Of a DNA stretch of 6,239 bases, positions 1 through 5,599 are shown one piece after another (the first letter of the stretch is position 1; the number at the start of each line of letters is the position of its first letter). The notes beneath the pieces are model-generated. The model saw only the letters and a list, made by a program, of their open reading frames with translations. It ran no database searches and had not been told where the DNA came from. Both the position numbers and the translations under genes were made by a program. This stretch comes from Caldilineaceae bacterium (GTDB taxonomy: Bacteria > Chloroflexota > Anaerolineae > Caldilineales > Caldilineaceae): positions 1-6,239 of the forward strand of contig JACSRH010000373.1 of NCBI GenBank assembly GCA_014879855.1, read 5' to 3'.

Positions 1-20
1 CTGCACATTCTCTTGTTTTT

Positions 21-54
21 CTCTGCGTTTCTCTGCATCTCTGCGCCTCTGCGT
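21..54. repeat. Short CTCTGC tandem-like repeat
   Basis: The hexamer CTCTGC occurs four times, at 21-26, 31-36, 39-44 and 47-52, with spacings of 10, 8 and 8 bases. On the minus strand it reads as a string of GCAGAG units (CGCAGAGGCGCAGAG at its core), lying just downstream of the sulfotransferase A stop. Low-complexity strings of this type recur between genes in many environmental bacterial genomes. I see no pairing arms that would make it a hairpin and no open frame through it. Its role is unknown; a dispersed intergenic repeat is the simplest reading. Confidence 0.7.
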
Positions 55-100
55 CAAATCAGATGACTTTTCAGACAGTCTCTTAGGAGAATTACCGTGA
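55..100. other. Short non-coding spacer 3' of sulfotransferase A
   Basis: This spacer lies between the CTCTGC repeat and the sulfotransferase A stop codon. It holds a nine-base palindrome AGACAGTCT at 73-81 and a Shine-Dalgarno-like AGGAG at 85-89 on the plus strand. No strong terminator stem followed by a T-run is visible on the minus strand, where transcription of the sulfotransferase would end. Confidence 0.5.
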
Positions 101-1222
101 TCAAACACGCCAGCGACGTAGTCTGGCAATGGCGCCGCGCACAAGCCGCCGCATGCGTACGCGTGCCGGTACACTCCGGCGCAACGTATGCATTTGAGCC
201 GCCACCGCGCGCGCTGCGTCTTCTCCCGCAGCCGGACGGGCAAGCCTGCTGTGTGTTGCAGCCGCCAGCCACGCCAGCACCGCCGGATCGAAATCAAAGA
301 GATCGGATTCAGTGCGGATACAAGCACCCTGATCGTACCGGGCCAGATCCTCGGTGAAGGGAAGTCCCAGGCGCTGTTCCAGCCAGGGTATTTGTGGCAG
401 CACATTGCTGATCACGGGTTCTACTGTTGAGGAATGAAAGCGTAAAGCCGGCCCGCGCAGTTCGCGCAAACGTTGGTTCAACCATGCATCTTGTGCTGCC
501 GTTGCCCCTGTGCCATGCCCTGGCCCAAACTTGCGATAGGCGTACAACAACTGAATGGCAGGTAATTTCAGACTGTCGTTGGCGCGGCGAATGCGCCCGG
601 CATCGAAATGAATCCCTGCCTGCTGGCAAAAGTGGCGAACCACACAACCCTCCGGGAAAGTGCTGGGATCATACTTATAAACCTGCACATGCTCAGAACC
701 AAAAACGCTCTCCAAAGTCTCGATGCGTTCACGGTAGTCAATCTTCGAATGATTCGCAGGAGATACCTGAAAAGAGGACAAGTCGCCCGCCTTGATACGC
801 TGTTGAAAGCAACTTTCCAACCACTCCTTCCAGGAGCGAACATAGGCGATGACCCGGACGGTGTAGCCGCGCTCCGCCATGAACTCCCGAATCCGCTCAT
901 ACTGCGTCCCCCGCATCCCCCAGCAATACTCGGCGGAGAGAATGGATTGAACATCAGCGTCAGCAGTCGCCAGATGCTTGTCCAACTTGTGCAACAACTG
1001 CACTCTGTACTGCGCCACCTGCTGGGCTGATCGCCCCATTCTCCTGTGAACATGAGACTTTTCCGGCGTATCGCCAAAGAGCGCTGCCATAGCTGCGGCG
1101 TGATTGACTTGCCCCAAACCGATGTAACGGAAGGCAGGGTCCGCCAGGCCGTAGTACAACGATTCCTGAATCGCTGACGTCCCGGTTTTGGGCATGCCTA
1201 CGTGGAGAATGCACTGCTTCAT
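101..1222 (-). CDS. Sulfotransferase family protein A (PAPS-dependent, P-loop)
   Basis: Predicted 373-residue enzyme that would move a sulfonate group from PAPS onto a hydroxyl, most likely on a sugar given the neighbours. Two PAPS-binding signatures are visible: the 5'-phosphosulfate loop MPKTGTSAIQ at residues 10-19, and a 3'-phosphate segment VRVIAYVRSWKEWLES at 122-137 with the usual Arg (129) and Ser (137) eight residues apart. There is no signal peptide or membrane span, so it is probably cytosolic. The last 26 residues carry 11 arginines, a basic tail that could bind membrane or polyanion. The frame stays open to 1414, but ATG 1222 is preferred: it puts the P-loop at the normal distance from the N-terminus, has GAGG four bases upstream, and avoids a 122-base overlap with the GT4 gene. 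It is the last gene of the leftward group, 70 bases after GT4. The acceptor is unknown. Confidence 0.85.
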   Translation of the reverse strand: MKQCILHVGMPKTGTSAIQESLYYGLADPAFRYIGLGQVNHAAAMAALFGDTPEKSHVHRRMGRSAQQVAQYRVQLLHKLDKHLATADADVQSILSAEYCWGMRGTQYERIREFMAERGYTVRVIAYVRSWKEWLESCFQQRIKAGDLSSFQVSPANHSKIDYRERIETLESVFGSEHVQVYKYDPSTFPEGCVVRHFCQQAGIHFDAGRIRRANDSLKLPAIQLLYAYRKFGPGHGTGATAAQDAWLNQRLRELRGPALRFHSSTVEPVISNVLPQIPWLEQRLGLPFTEDLARYDQGACIRTESDLFDFDPAVLAWLAAATHSRLARPAAGEDAARAVAAQMHTLRRSVPARVRMRRLVRGAIARLRRWRV

Positions 1223-1292
1223 GTGACCTCGATCGCTTGAAACTGTCCTTCTTGTTGTCGACAGATTGCGATGGTGAAATAGCACTGCAGAT
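1223..1292. other. Intergenic gap, GT4 to sulfotransferase A
   Basis: Seventy bases separate the GT4 stop from the sulfotransferase A start. I see no convincing promoter or terminator, only a GAGG Shine-Dalgarno-like site (minus strand) just before ATG 1222. Read-through from GT4 is the simplest model. Confidence 0.45.
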
Positions 1293-2534
1293 TTAGAGTT
1301 GATCAGCAAGCAGGTGATCAATGATGGTATCAAGCCGCGCCAGGAAGTTCGCCTTGCTAAAGTGCTGGCTGCGCACAATCGCCTGTTGGCTAAGCGCAGA
1401 GCGCAGGGATTCATCTGCGGCCAGGCGGCGGGTGCAGGCGGCTAGCTCCGGCAAGTTATCCCACACAAAGCCATTCACGCCGTGTGTAACTGTTTCGGTT
1501 GGGCCGCCGGAATTGAATACCACAGGCACCGCGCCGGCCGACATGGCTTCGACAATCGTCATGCCAAAATGCTCTTGTGTTTCTGGGTAGCGTTGTGCAT
1601 CTTGGCCATAGCCGGTGGCGTGCCAGTAGAGGCTGGCTGTCCGATAGAGTTGATGTAATTCCGCCAGGCTGGCATTCACGTGAAAAAAGATCGGGTAGCC
1701 TTCCGCAGCACGCTGCAAAGCGGCCAACTGCGCTGCATTCTCCGATGTGGGATAATAGCCCCCCGCCAAATGTAATTGCCAGCCGGCGTGATGGAGATCG
1801 GGCAACGCCTTGAAGGTCTCGATCATAAGTTCCTGGCGTTTGTTCATGACCTGAGCGTTGTGAGCAGAAGTAAACCTGCCGGCATGGCAGATCACTTTTG
1901 TCTTGGGCTGGGTTCCATCCACCAGCTCACAGGCGGCATAGACGACGGCAGACGACAAGCCCCACCGTTGTTGAATCCAGCCCTGCGTAAAGCGAGAATT
2001 GGCGGCAATGATGTCATAGGCGCGCAGTCTGTTCAGGCTGGCAGAGCCGGTGGGCATCCATCGCAGCCAGGTTCGGCTTTTATCCATGCGATCGTGTGTT
2101 CGGGGCGACGGGTCACGCTTGTTCGCCCTTTGGGGGATCACATTTGGAAAGGTGCACATATAGAGGCTGCGTTTGGCGAGCGGTGGCATGGTCAGATCTG
2201 GGGAATGATTCACAAACAGATCGAGTTGGCGTGCCCGGATTTGTCGGGCATAGCAGGTTTGGGTGGTAACCCGTTCGAGCCATTTATCCTGCTGCGGTAT
2301 CGCTGACAACAGCCGCCGGTAATAGGTTGGCAGCGGCTGGAGTTCAACAAGATGGACCCGGTTAAGGTCGACTCCAAAAAACTGCTGCAGATGGCGCCAA
2401 TCGACGGGCTTCGTGGCGAACAAAGTCACGTCAAACCTTTGCGCCCAATGTTCAGCCATTGCCAAGACACATTTGGTGGCGCCGTTAGGCCCGTAGCTGC
2501 GTGTCCGAAAAATGCCAACTTGCAATTTTGCCAT
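1293..2534 (-). CDS. GT4-family (GT-B) glycosyltransferase
   Basis: Predicted 413-residue retaining glycosyltransferase that would transfer a sugar from a nucleotide-sugar donor to a growing glycan in the cytosol. The N-terminal Rossmann half has a glycine-containing loop near SYGPNGATK (residues 13-21). The C-terminal donor-binding half shows CHAGRF (216-221), NKRQE (231-235) and LHLAGGYY (254-261). The GT4 E-x7-E motif is EHFGMTIVE, with Glu321 and Glu329, followed by the usual AMSAGAVPVVFNSGGPTE (330-347). Length is normal for the family. The many aromatics and the HATGYG stretch (305-310) recall ALG11/mannosyltransferase-like members, but the donor cannot be read from sequence. The ATG at 2534 has only a weak Shine-Dalgarno (GGGATTGAG). 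It lies 97 bases after sulfotransferase B and 70 before sulfotransferase A, so all three are probably co-transcribed. Confidence 0.9.
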   Translation of the reverse strand: MAKLQVGIFRTRSYGPNGATKCVLAMAEHWAQRFDVTLFATKPVDWRHLQQFFGVDLNRVHLVELQPLPTYYRRLLSAIPQQDKWLERVTTQTCYARQIRARQLDLFVNHSPDLTMPPLAKRSLYMCTFPNVIPQRANKRDPSPRTHDRMDKSRTWLRWMPTGSASLNRLRAYDIIAANSRFTQGWIQQRWGLSSAVVYAACELVDGTQPKTKVICHAGRFTSAHNAQVMNKRQELMIETFKALPDLHHAGWQLHLAGGYYPTSENAAQLAALQRAAEGYPIFFHVNASLAELHQLYRTASLYWHATGYGQDAQRYPETQEHFGMTIVEAMSAGAVPVVFNSGGPTETVTHGVNGFVWDNLPELAACTRRLAADESLRSALSQQAIVRSQHFSKANFLARLDTIIDHLLADQL

Positions 2535-2582
2535 GCAAGCTCAATCCCATACATTCAGTGTGGTTGGAAACTGCTTTACAAC

Positions 2583-2598
2583 TGTGACAACGTTCACT
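2583..2598. promoter_or_regulatory. CRP/FNR-like dyad TGTGA-N6-TCACT
   Basis: TGTGA (2583-2587), six bases (CAACGT), then TCACT (2594-2598) matches nine of ten core positions of the enterobacterial CRP consensus TGTGA-N6-TCACA. It sits between genes, centred about 56 bases before the GT4 ATG. I could not find a convincing -10 at the distance expected for activation, so the site is a candidate only. Any regulator would be a CRP/FNR-family protein of unknown ligand. Confidence 0.35.
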
Positions 2599-2605
2599 AG
2601 AATCG

Positions 2606-2649
2606 CCCTTTTCCCCCTCACATTTTCATCTTCACTTTTTCCCCTTCAT
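2606..2649. other. 44-base G-free, pyrimidine-rich tract with a repeated CTTTTnCCCC core
   Basis: Plus-strand bases 2606-2649 contain no G and only five A. Two similar blocks, CCCTTTTCCCCC (2606-2617) and CTTTTTCCCC (2635-2644), lie about 28 bases apart. The tract spans the last codons and stop of sulfotransferase B and the start of the spacer before GT4, so in the leftward mRNA it is an uninterrupted C-free, purine-rich stretch. It has no self-pairing, so it is not a classical terminator. Function unknown. Confidence 0.55.
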
Positions 2650-3378
2650 GCGCCAGTATCGCAGCACCGAGTATAGTTTGACGCGTTGTGGATAGAGCCA
2701 GCTCTGTGACCGTCTTTCGATGTCGGCCAAGTCGGTCAGCATGGCGGCATCAAAATGGTTTTGCCAGTCTCCGGCCACGCCATGACGAAATCGGGCCGAA
2801 GGAAGCCCAGACTGGACGCGCAGGGTGTCTAGCTGTGTGTTTGCCTGAATACGCTTCAGGTCTTCTTCCCCCAACTCTGCTCCAAGCCAACGGCCAAGCT
2901 GGGTCACTACTCCAGAAAAATCGTCCAACAGCGTCTCATATTGAAGGCAAAGATAGTGTGGCGAATCTGTTTCCCAAATGAGATGATAGTTCAGAACGTT
3001 ACCAGCAACCTGGCGCCCCTGCGACCAGTAAAACGCGTCGAAGGGAGATGCAGCTATCTTCTCTGCCTGAAAATGGTAATAGGCTGAAACGACCACATCA
3101 CGAATGTCACGTCGGATATTCAGAACCCGCACATGCGGGTCGTTGAGCAACAGCCAGCGCAAAGGCAAGAGGTCATAGTGGCTCTTGACGAGGACGTCCT
3201 GGCGGCGATGTTCCCCGTGGCGCAGGTAATCAGCTAACAAACGGCGCTTGATGATTGGTTCGGGCACACGCGGGTTCAAATAACGGGTGGGTGGCTTGCT
3301 CTGCGGCAGGATTTCTCTGGTGATCAGGAAGAGCCAGGTGGAGCCGCTCTTGAACGCGCCATTGGCAACAATCAGCAT
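2632..3378 (-). CDS. Sulfotransferase B (sulfotransferase 1-like, PAPS-dependent)
   Basis: Predicted 248-residue cytosolic sulfotransferase with all main family landmarks: the PAPS loop FKSGSTWL (residues 9-16), KSH with the candidate catalytic His67, the 3'-phosphate segment NIRRDIRDVVVSAYYHF (87-103) with Arg90 and Ser98, and the C-terminal RHGVAGDWQNHF (198-209), a match to the RKGxxGDWKNxF signature. It resembles the classical SULT/sulfotransferase 1 type far more than sulfotransferase A does, so the two are not recent duplicates. A GTG at 3390 could extend it by four residues, but that codon lies inside the Shine-Dalgarno AGGTGA (3392-3387, minus), which is spaced eight bases from ATG 3378; ATG is therefore chosen. 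It is first in the leftward group, behind a plausible promoter at 3436-3464. The acceptor is inferred to be a sugar from context only. Confidence 0.9.
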   Translation of the reverse strand: MLIVANGAFKSGSTWLFLITREILPQSKPPTRYLNPRVPEPIIKRRLLADYLRHGEHRRQDVLVKSHYDLLPLRWLLLNDPHVRVLNIRRDIRDVVVSAYYHFQAEKIAASPFDAFYWSQGRQVAGNVLNYHLIWETDSPHYLCLQYETLLDDFSGVVTQLGRWLGAELGEEDLKRIQANTQLDTLRVQSGLPSARFRHGVAGDWQNHFDAAMLTDLADIERRSQSWLYPQRVKLYSVLRYWRMKGKK

Positions 3379-3386
3379 TGGATGGA

Positions 3387-3392
3387 TCACCT
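3387..3392 (-). promoter_or_regulatory. Ribosome binding site deciding the sulfotransferase B start
   Basis: The minus strand reads AGGTGA eight bases before ATG 3378. The competing GTG start (3390-3388) is part of this same hexamer and has only weak complementarity upstream, so the ATG is favoured. Confidence 0.6.
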
Positions 3393-3435
3393 GTCTGGAG
3401 TTCCAGCGGAGTCGTTGAGTATTGGTTGCCGCCCG

Positions 3436-3464
3436 ATTTTACAATTTGTTTGCTCATGGGGCAA
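3436..3464 (-). promoter_or_regulatory. Candidate sigma-70 promoter for the leftward sulfotransferase/GT4 group
   Basis: On the minus strand, TTGCCC (3464-3459) and TAAAAT (3441-3436) are separated by exactly 17 bases, matching four of six and five of six consensus positions. Transcription would start near 3429 and leave a leader of about 50 bases before ATG 3378. This is the only good box pair I found upstream of the leftward genes. Confidence 0.5.
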
Positions 3465-3472
3465 GTGTATGG

Positions 3473-3489
3473 CCCAGCCAGGTGCTGGG
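3473..3489. promoter_or_regulatory. 17-base perfect dyad, possible operator or hairpin
   Basis: CCCAGC (3473-3478), loop CAGGT (3479-3483) and GCTGGG (3484-3489) form a perfect six-base inverted repeat. It sits eight bases upstream of the leftward -35 and about 45 bases upstream of the rightward -10, a good position for a regulator acting on both promoters. Its loop is identical to that of the hairpin at 4567-4591. Operator versus chance hairpin cannot be decided from sequence alone. Confidence 0.4.
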
Positions 3490-3533
3490 ATAGACCCCGC
3501 GTTGGGAATTTGCTTTCGTGCCGCCGACAGGCA

Positions 3534-3542
3534 TGTTACAAT
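3534..3542 (+). promoter_or_regulatory. Candidate extended -10 promoter for the fucosyltransferase gene
   Basis: TG-T-TACAAT fits the extended -10 pattern TGnTATAAT, with five of six positions in the hexamer (3537-3542). The -35 region is poor (TTTCGT at 3514-3519, 17 bases away), which extended -10 promoters can tolerate. The start would fall near 3549, giving a leader of about 50 bases. The element is bracketed by CATG on both sides (3532-3535 and 3543-3546). Confidence 0.4.
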
Positions 3543-3555
3543 CATGGGCGCGAAG

Positions 3556-3567
3556 ATCGCCAGCGAT
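3556..3567 (+). promoter_or_regulatory. 12-base dyad in the fucosyltransferase leader
   Basis: ATCGC-CA-GCGAT is a perfect inverted repeat with five-base arms, followed directly by a second small dyad TGAC-CT-GTCA (3568-3577). Both lie just after the predicted rightward start site, where a repressor could act. The arms are short, so chance occurrence is possible. Confidence 0.3.
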
Positions 3568-3593
3568 TGACCTGTCAGTACACCATGCCCGAT

Positions 3594-3600
3594 AGGAAGG
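3594..3600 (+). promoter_or_regulatory. Ribosome binding site of the fucosyltransferase gene
   Basis: AGGAAGG ends directly before ATG 3601; the AGGA core is three bases from the start, closer than ideal. An in-frame GTG at 3613 sits twelve bases past the same purine run and is a possible alternative start that would shorten the protein by four residues. Confidence 0.5.
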
Positions 3601-4560
3601 ATGCCGCCAGCAGTGAGTGAGACGCGTTCTCGCACCTTGACAGTTGCCAGCACTGCCGGGCTGTGCAACCGCCTGCGCGTGCTGCTTTCAGGCCTGGCGC
3701 TGGCGGAGGCGACGGGCAGGCGCTTCACCATGTTGTGGCCGCGCACTGCTGCTTGTTCAGCAGCATTCGATGAACTGTTTGCCTTGCCCTGGCCCGTGAG
3801 AGCGGCGACTATGCAAGAAGTTGACGCACTTGCCCATTGGGATCAGCGCAAACGGGATACTCTCGATCTGCTCACGGCAGACGGCGCCGACATTCGTCTT
3901 CAAACCTGGAGTTGGCTGCTTGCGCCGTCCAGATTTCCTGCCCACCGGGTGCTCAGGGTGCGCTGCGCGCAACTGCTTGCGAGCATGCAGCCAATCACCG
4001 AGATTCAGGCGCGCATCAATGCTTTTCGGGATACCAGTTTTCGCCCCCAGATGATCGGCGTTCATTTGCGCCGCGCAGACATGCGCCTGCTCTACCCGCT
4101 TTCCGCCACGAACACAACTGCGGCGATGGCGGCTGTGGACGCTTATCTTGACCGCTGTCCCGGCGCCGGGGTGTTGCTTTGCACAGACGATGGCGCAGTC
4201 GATCAACACTCTGGACGGGTCTTGGCGGCAGAAGGCGTGCGCGCCAGATTCGTGCAACGCTACGGTGCGCACGTCGTCTACACCGCGCCGCGGTCACTCG
4301 ACCGCCGGGAGCCTGCCTCTATCCAGGATGCGCTCGTGGACCTGTGGCTGCTGCGCGCTGCAGACTACCTTGTCGGCACAGCGGCCAGCTCATTCTCAGA
4401 AATGGCGGCTTTGGGCCGGGGCATTCCTGTGACCATGTGCCGGTCAGAGCATCCGCTGCGCCATGTATTCCCGCTGCGCGACTGGCTGCAAGGGCAATCC
4501 TCGCTCAAGTGGCTGGCGCGCTATTATTGGCGTCTCATTCATCTTCGCGGCGTGCGCTGA
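3601..4560 (+). CDS. Fucosyltransferase-like protein (NodZ/FUT8-type GT-B fold)
   Basis: Predicted 319-residue cytosolic glycosyltransferase, probably using GDP-fucose or a similar GDP-sugar. The N-terminus has GLCNRLRVLLSGLALAEATG (residues 20-39), the G-x-x-N-R-L opening typical of the NodZ/FUT8/O-fucosyltransferase superfamily. Further on are IGVHLRRADM (152-161), with the H-x-R-R-x-D signature whose arginines bind the donor in that family, LCTDD (193-197), and a closing block from SIQDALVDLWLL (240-251) to LVGTAASSFSEMAALG (257-272), the usual S/T-S-F-S-E-like motif. The C-terminus is basic and aromatic (WLARYYWRLIHLRGVR), perhaps touching the membrane. It is the only plus-strand gene here, divergent from sulfotransferase B. 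Its end overlaps the convergent DxD glycosyltransferase by 26 bases. The family call is firmer than the fucose donor or the acceptor, which are inferred. Confidence 0.8.
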   Translation: MPPAVSETRSRTLTVASTAGLCNRLRVLLSGLALAEATGRRFTMLWPRTAACSAAFDELFALPWPVRAATMQEVDALAHWDQRKRDTLDLLTADGADIRLQTWSWLLAPSRFPAHRVLRVRCAQLLASMQPITEIQARINAFRDTSFRPQMIGVHLRRADMRLLYPLSATNTTAAMAAVDAYLDRCPGAGVLLCTDDGAVDQHSGRVLAAEGVRARFVQRYGAHVVYTAPRSLDRREPASIQDALVDLWLLRAADYLVGTAASSFSEMAALGRGIPVTMCRSEHPLRHVFPLRDWLQGQSSLKWLARYYWRLIHLRGVR

Positions 4561-5599
4561 AGTACTCCCGGACTGCCAGGTGCAGTTCGGGCTTGGCGCT
4601 CGCCCACTCCCAGATTCCGTCCGCGTTGAGCCGCAGGTCGTGCGCCGGGTCGAAGTGATGCCGCTTCAGGATGGCGTTGCGGCTGGCGTACTGCCGATTG
4701 ACGGGATCGCCGTGCCACAGATGCAGCGCCATGCCGGGGACGTAGCCGATTCGGCCCTGGATTTCGGCAGCAAAAGGCTTTGCCCAGCGTAAGTAGTGAG
4801 CGAAGAAAGGTTCGTCTGGCGCGGCAACCGGCGGTGTCCGCGTGCGAACCAGATACCAATCCGCCAGCCAGCGCGGCCAGGGGATGCGCAAGAGGCGATT
4901 TAGCCCTTTTTCCACGAGATAGGGTCGGCGCCGCTGATGGGCGCACGTAATCCCCCTGCCACAAGGGCTGTTCAGCCCGCCACCCGCGGCGTGGGCGAAC
5001 AATTCATCGCCGCCATCAAGGATCGCGGCGTCATACACGCTGTGCCTTTCGATCAGGTCCCGCCGTGCGGCCCAGCCGATGCCCGGTTGACCATGCGCCG
5101 CCGCCCCCAAACGCGCCGATTCGAGCCGGAGTTGGAGTTGACAGGCAAAACTGCGCCGCGAACGGCCGTTGAAGGTGAGCTTGCCGCGCGCCATGCGGCC
5201 TACTCGATCATGGGGTTGCACCAGCGGCCAGCGGTCGAGCAGCACCGAGGTCTGCACCGCCCAATCAGGGTTGGTGAAGAGGATATCGGCATCCAGCCAT
5301 GCTATTTTTGTCGCATGGGCTGGCAGTTGAGAGATCGCCAGGTTGATCAGCCGCTCCTTCATCCACATCACGTCGCGTCCCCGCACCTGGATGACAGCGG
5401 GACTGACTGTCAACTCGAACGGCTCGTCGCCAAACGCACACTCAATCGTGACAAACGGGATGCCCGCCGCTCGAATCGGCGCGGCAAAGCGTTCGTAGTT
5501 GGCGCGCTTGGTGCGATAGCGCGCCGGGTTGTAATAGGTCGTCACGACCCACAGATCGGCGCACGGTGCGTAGGCCGCGGCGGGATGAAACTCGCTCAT
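4535..5599 (-). CDS. DxD-containing glycosyltransferase (GT-A-like), specific family not identified
   Basis: Predicted 354-residue protein that I read as a metal-dependent GT-A glycosyltransferase. The N-terminal strand is DLWVVTTYYNP (residues 15-25). VMWMKERLINLAISQLP (77-93) leads into KIAWLDADILFTNPDW (98-113), where Asp103-Ala-Asp105 is the likely metal/nucleotide-sugar DxD. Later blocks are GIGWAARRDLIERHSVYDAA (173-192), ILDGGDELFAHA (193-204) and HLWHGD (293-298), the last recalling acceptor/metal-site segments of GT7/GT27-like enzymes. The C-terminus ILKRHHFDPAHDLRLNADG (310-328) looks conserved in bacterial relatives I have seen described only as hypothetical. ATG 5599 is chosen because it overlaps the upstream stop as ATGA and has AAGGGA (5612-5607, minus) seven bases before it; the longer ATG at 5632 would add 11 residues and a longer overlap. 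Donor unknown. Confidence 0.75.
   Translation of the reverse strand: MSEFHPAAAYAPCADLWVVTTYYNPARYRTKRANYERFAAPIRAAGIPFVTIECAFGDEPFELTVSPAVIQVRGRDVMWMKERLINLAISQLPAHATKIAWLDADILFTNPDWAVQTSVLLDRWPLVQPHDRVGRMARGKLTFNGRSRRSFACQLQLRLESARLGAAAHGQPGIGWAARRDLIERHSVYDAAILDGGDELFAHAAGGGLNSPCGRGITCAHQRRRPYLVEKGLNRLLRIPWPRWLADWYLVRTRTPPVAAPDEPFFAHYLRWAKPFAAEIQGRIGYVPGMALHLWHGDPVNRQYASRNAILKRHHFDPAHDLRLNADGIWEWASAKPELHLAVREYFSARREDE
4567..4591 (+). terminator. Stem-loop just after the fucosyltransferase stop (possible terminator or mRNA end structure)
   Basis: Starting six bases past the TGA at 4558-4560, the left arm CCCGGACTGC (4567-4576), loop CAGGT (4577-4581) and right arm GCAGTTCGGG (4582-4591) can form a ten-pair stem in the plus-strand RNA, with one G-U pair (4571/4587). 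No U-run follows, so it is not a textbook intrinsic terminator; it could pause transcription or protect the 3' end. It lies inside the coding region of the opposing glycosyltransferase. In that gene's RNA the same position is a C-A mismatch, so the structure is stronger in the fucosyltransferase transcript. Confidence 0.45.
5596..5599 (-). promoter_or_regulatory. ATGA start-stop overlap coupling the propeller and DxD glycosyltransferase genes
   Basis: On the minus strand the start ATG (5599-5597) and the stop TGA (5598-5596) of the upstream gene share two bases, giving the classical four-base junction used for translational coupling. A Shine-Dalgarno-like AAGGGA lies seven bases upstream. This supports a fixed production ratio of the two proteins. 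Confidence 0.75.

Noticed and set aside
65..88. Sequence reading GAGACTGTCTGAAAAGT on the minus strand, reminiscent of an insertion-sequence end
   Set aside because: No matching inverted end, transposase or target duplication is present in the window; the resemblance alone is too weak.
97..357. 86-codon plus-strand frame starting GTG with AGGAG (85-89) seven bases upstream
   Set aside because: The ribosome site is well placed, but the frame is wholly antisense to the GC-rich end of sulfotransferase A, is rich in Pro/Arg/Ala as expected of a shadow frame, and shows no recognisable motif or promoter.
568..1077. 169-codon minus-strand frame within sulfotransferase A
   Set aside because: It is an alternative frame of a gene whose true frame carries both PAPS-binding motifs; I saw no sign that it continues a frameshifted domain.
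1223..1414. 64-residue N-terminal extension of sulfotransferase A
   Set aside because: The frame is open, but the extension overlaps the GT4 gene by 122 bases, has no family resemblance, and would move the P-loop far from its normal N-terminal place.
1776..2306. 176-codon plus-strand frame opposite the GT4 gene
   Set aside because: It is a shadow of a clear GT4 coding region with an intact E-x7-E motif; no domain or ribosome site supports it.
3382..3570. 62-codon plus-strand frame in the divergent control region
   Set aside because: No Shine-Dalgarno precedes its ATG, it covers the promoter elements, and the peptide has no recognisable features.
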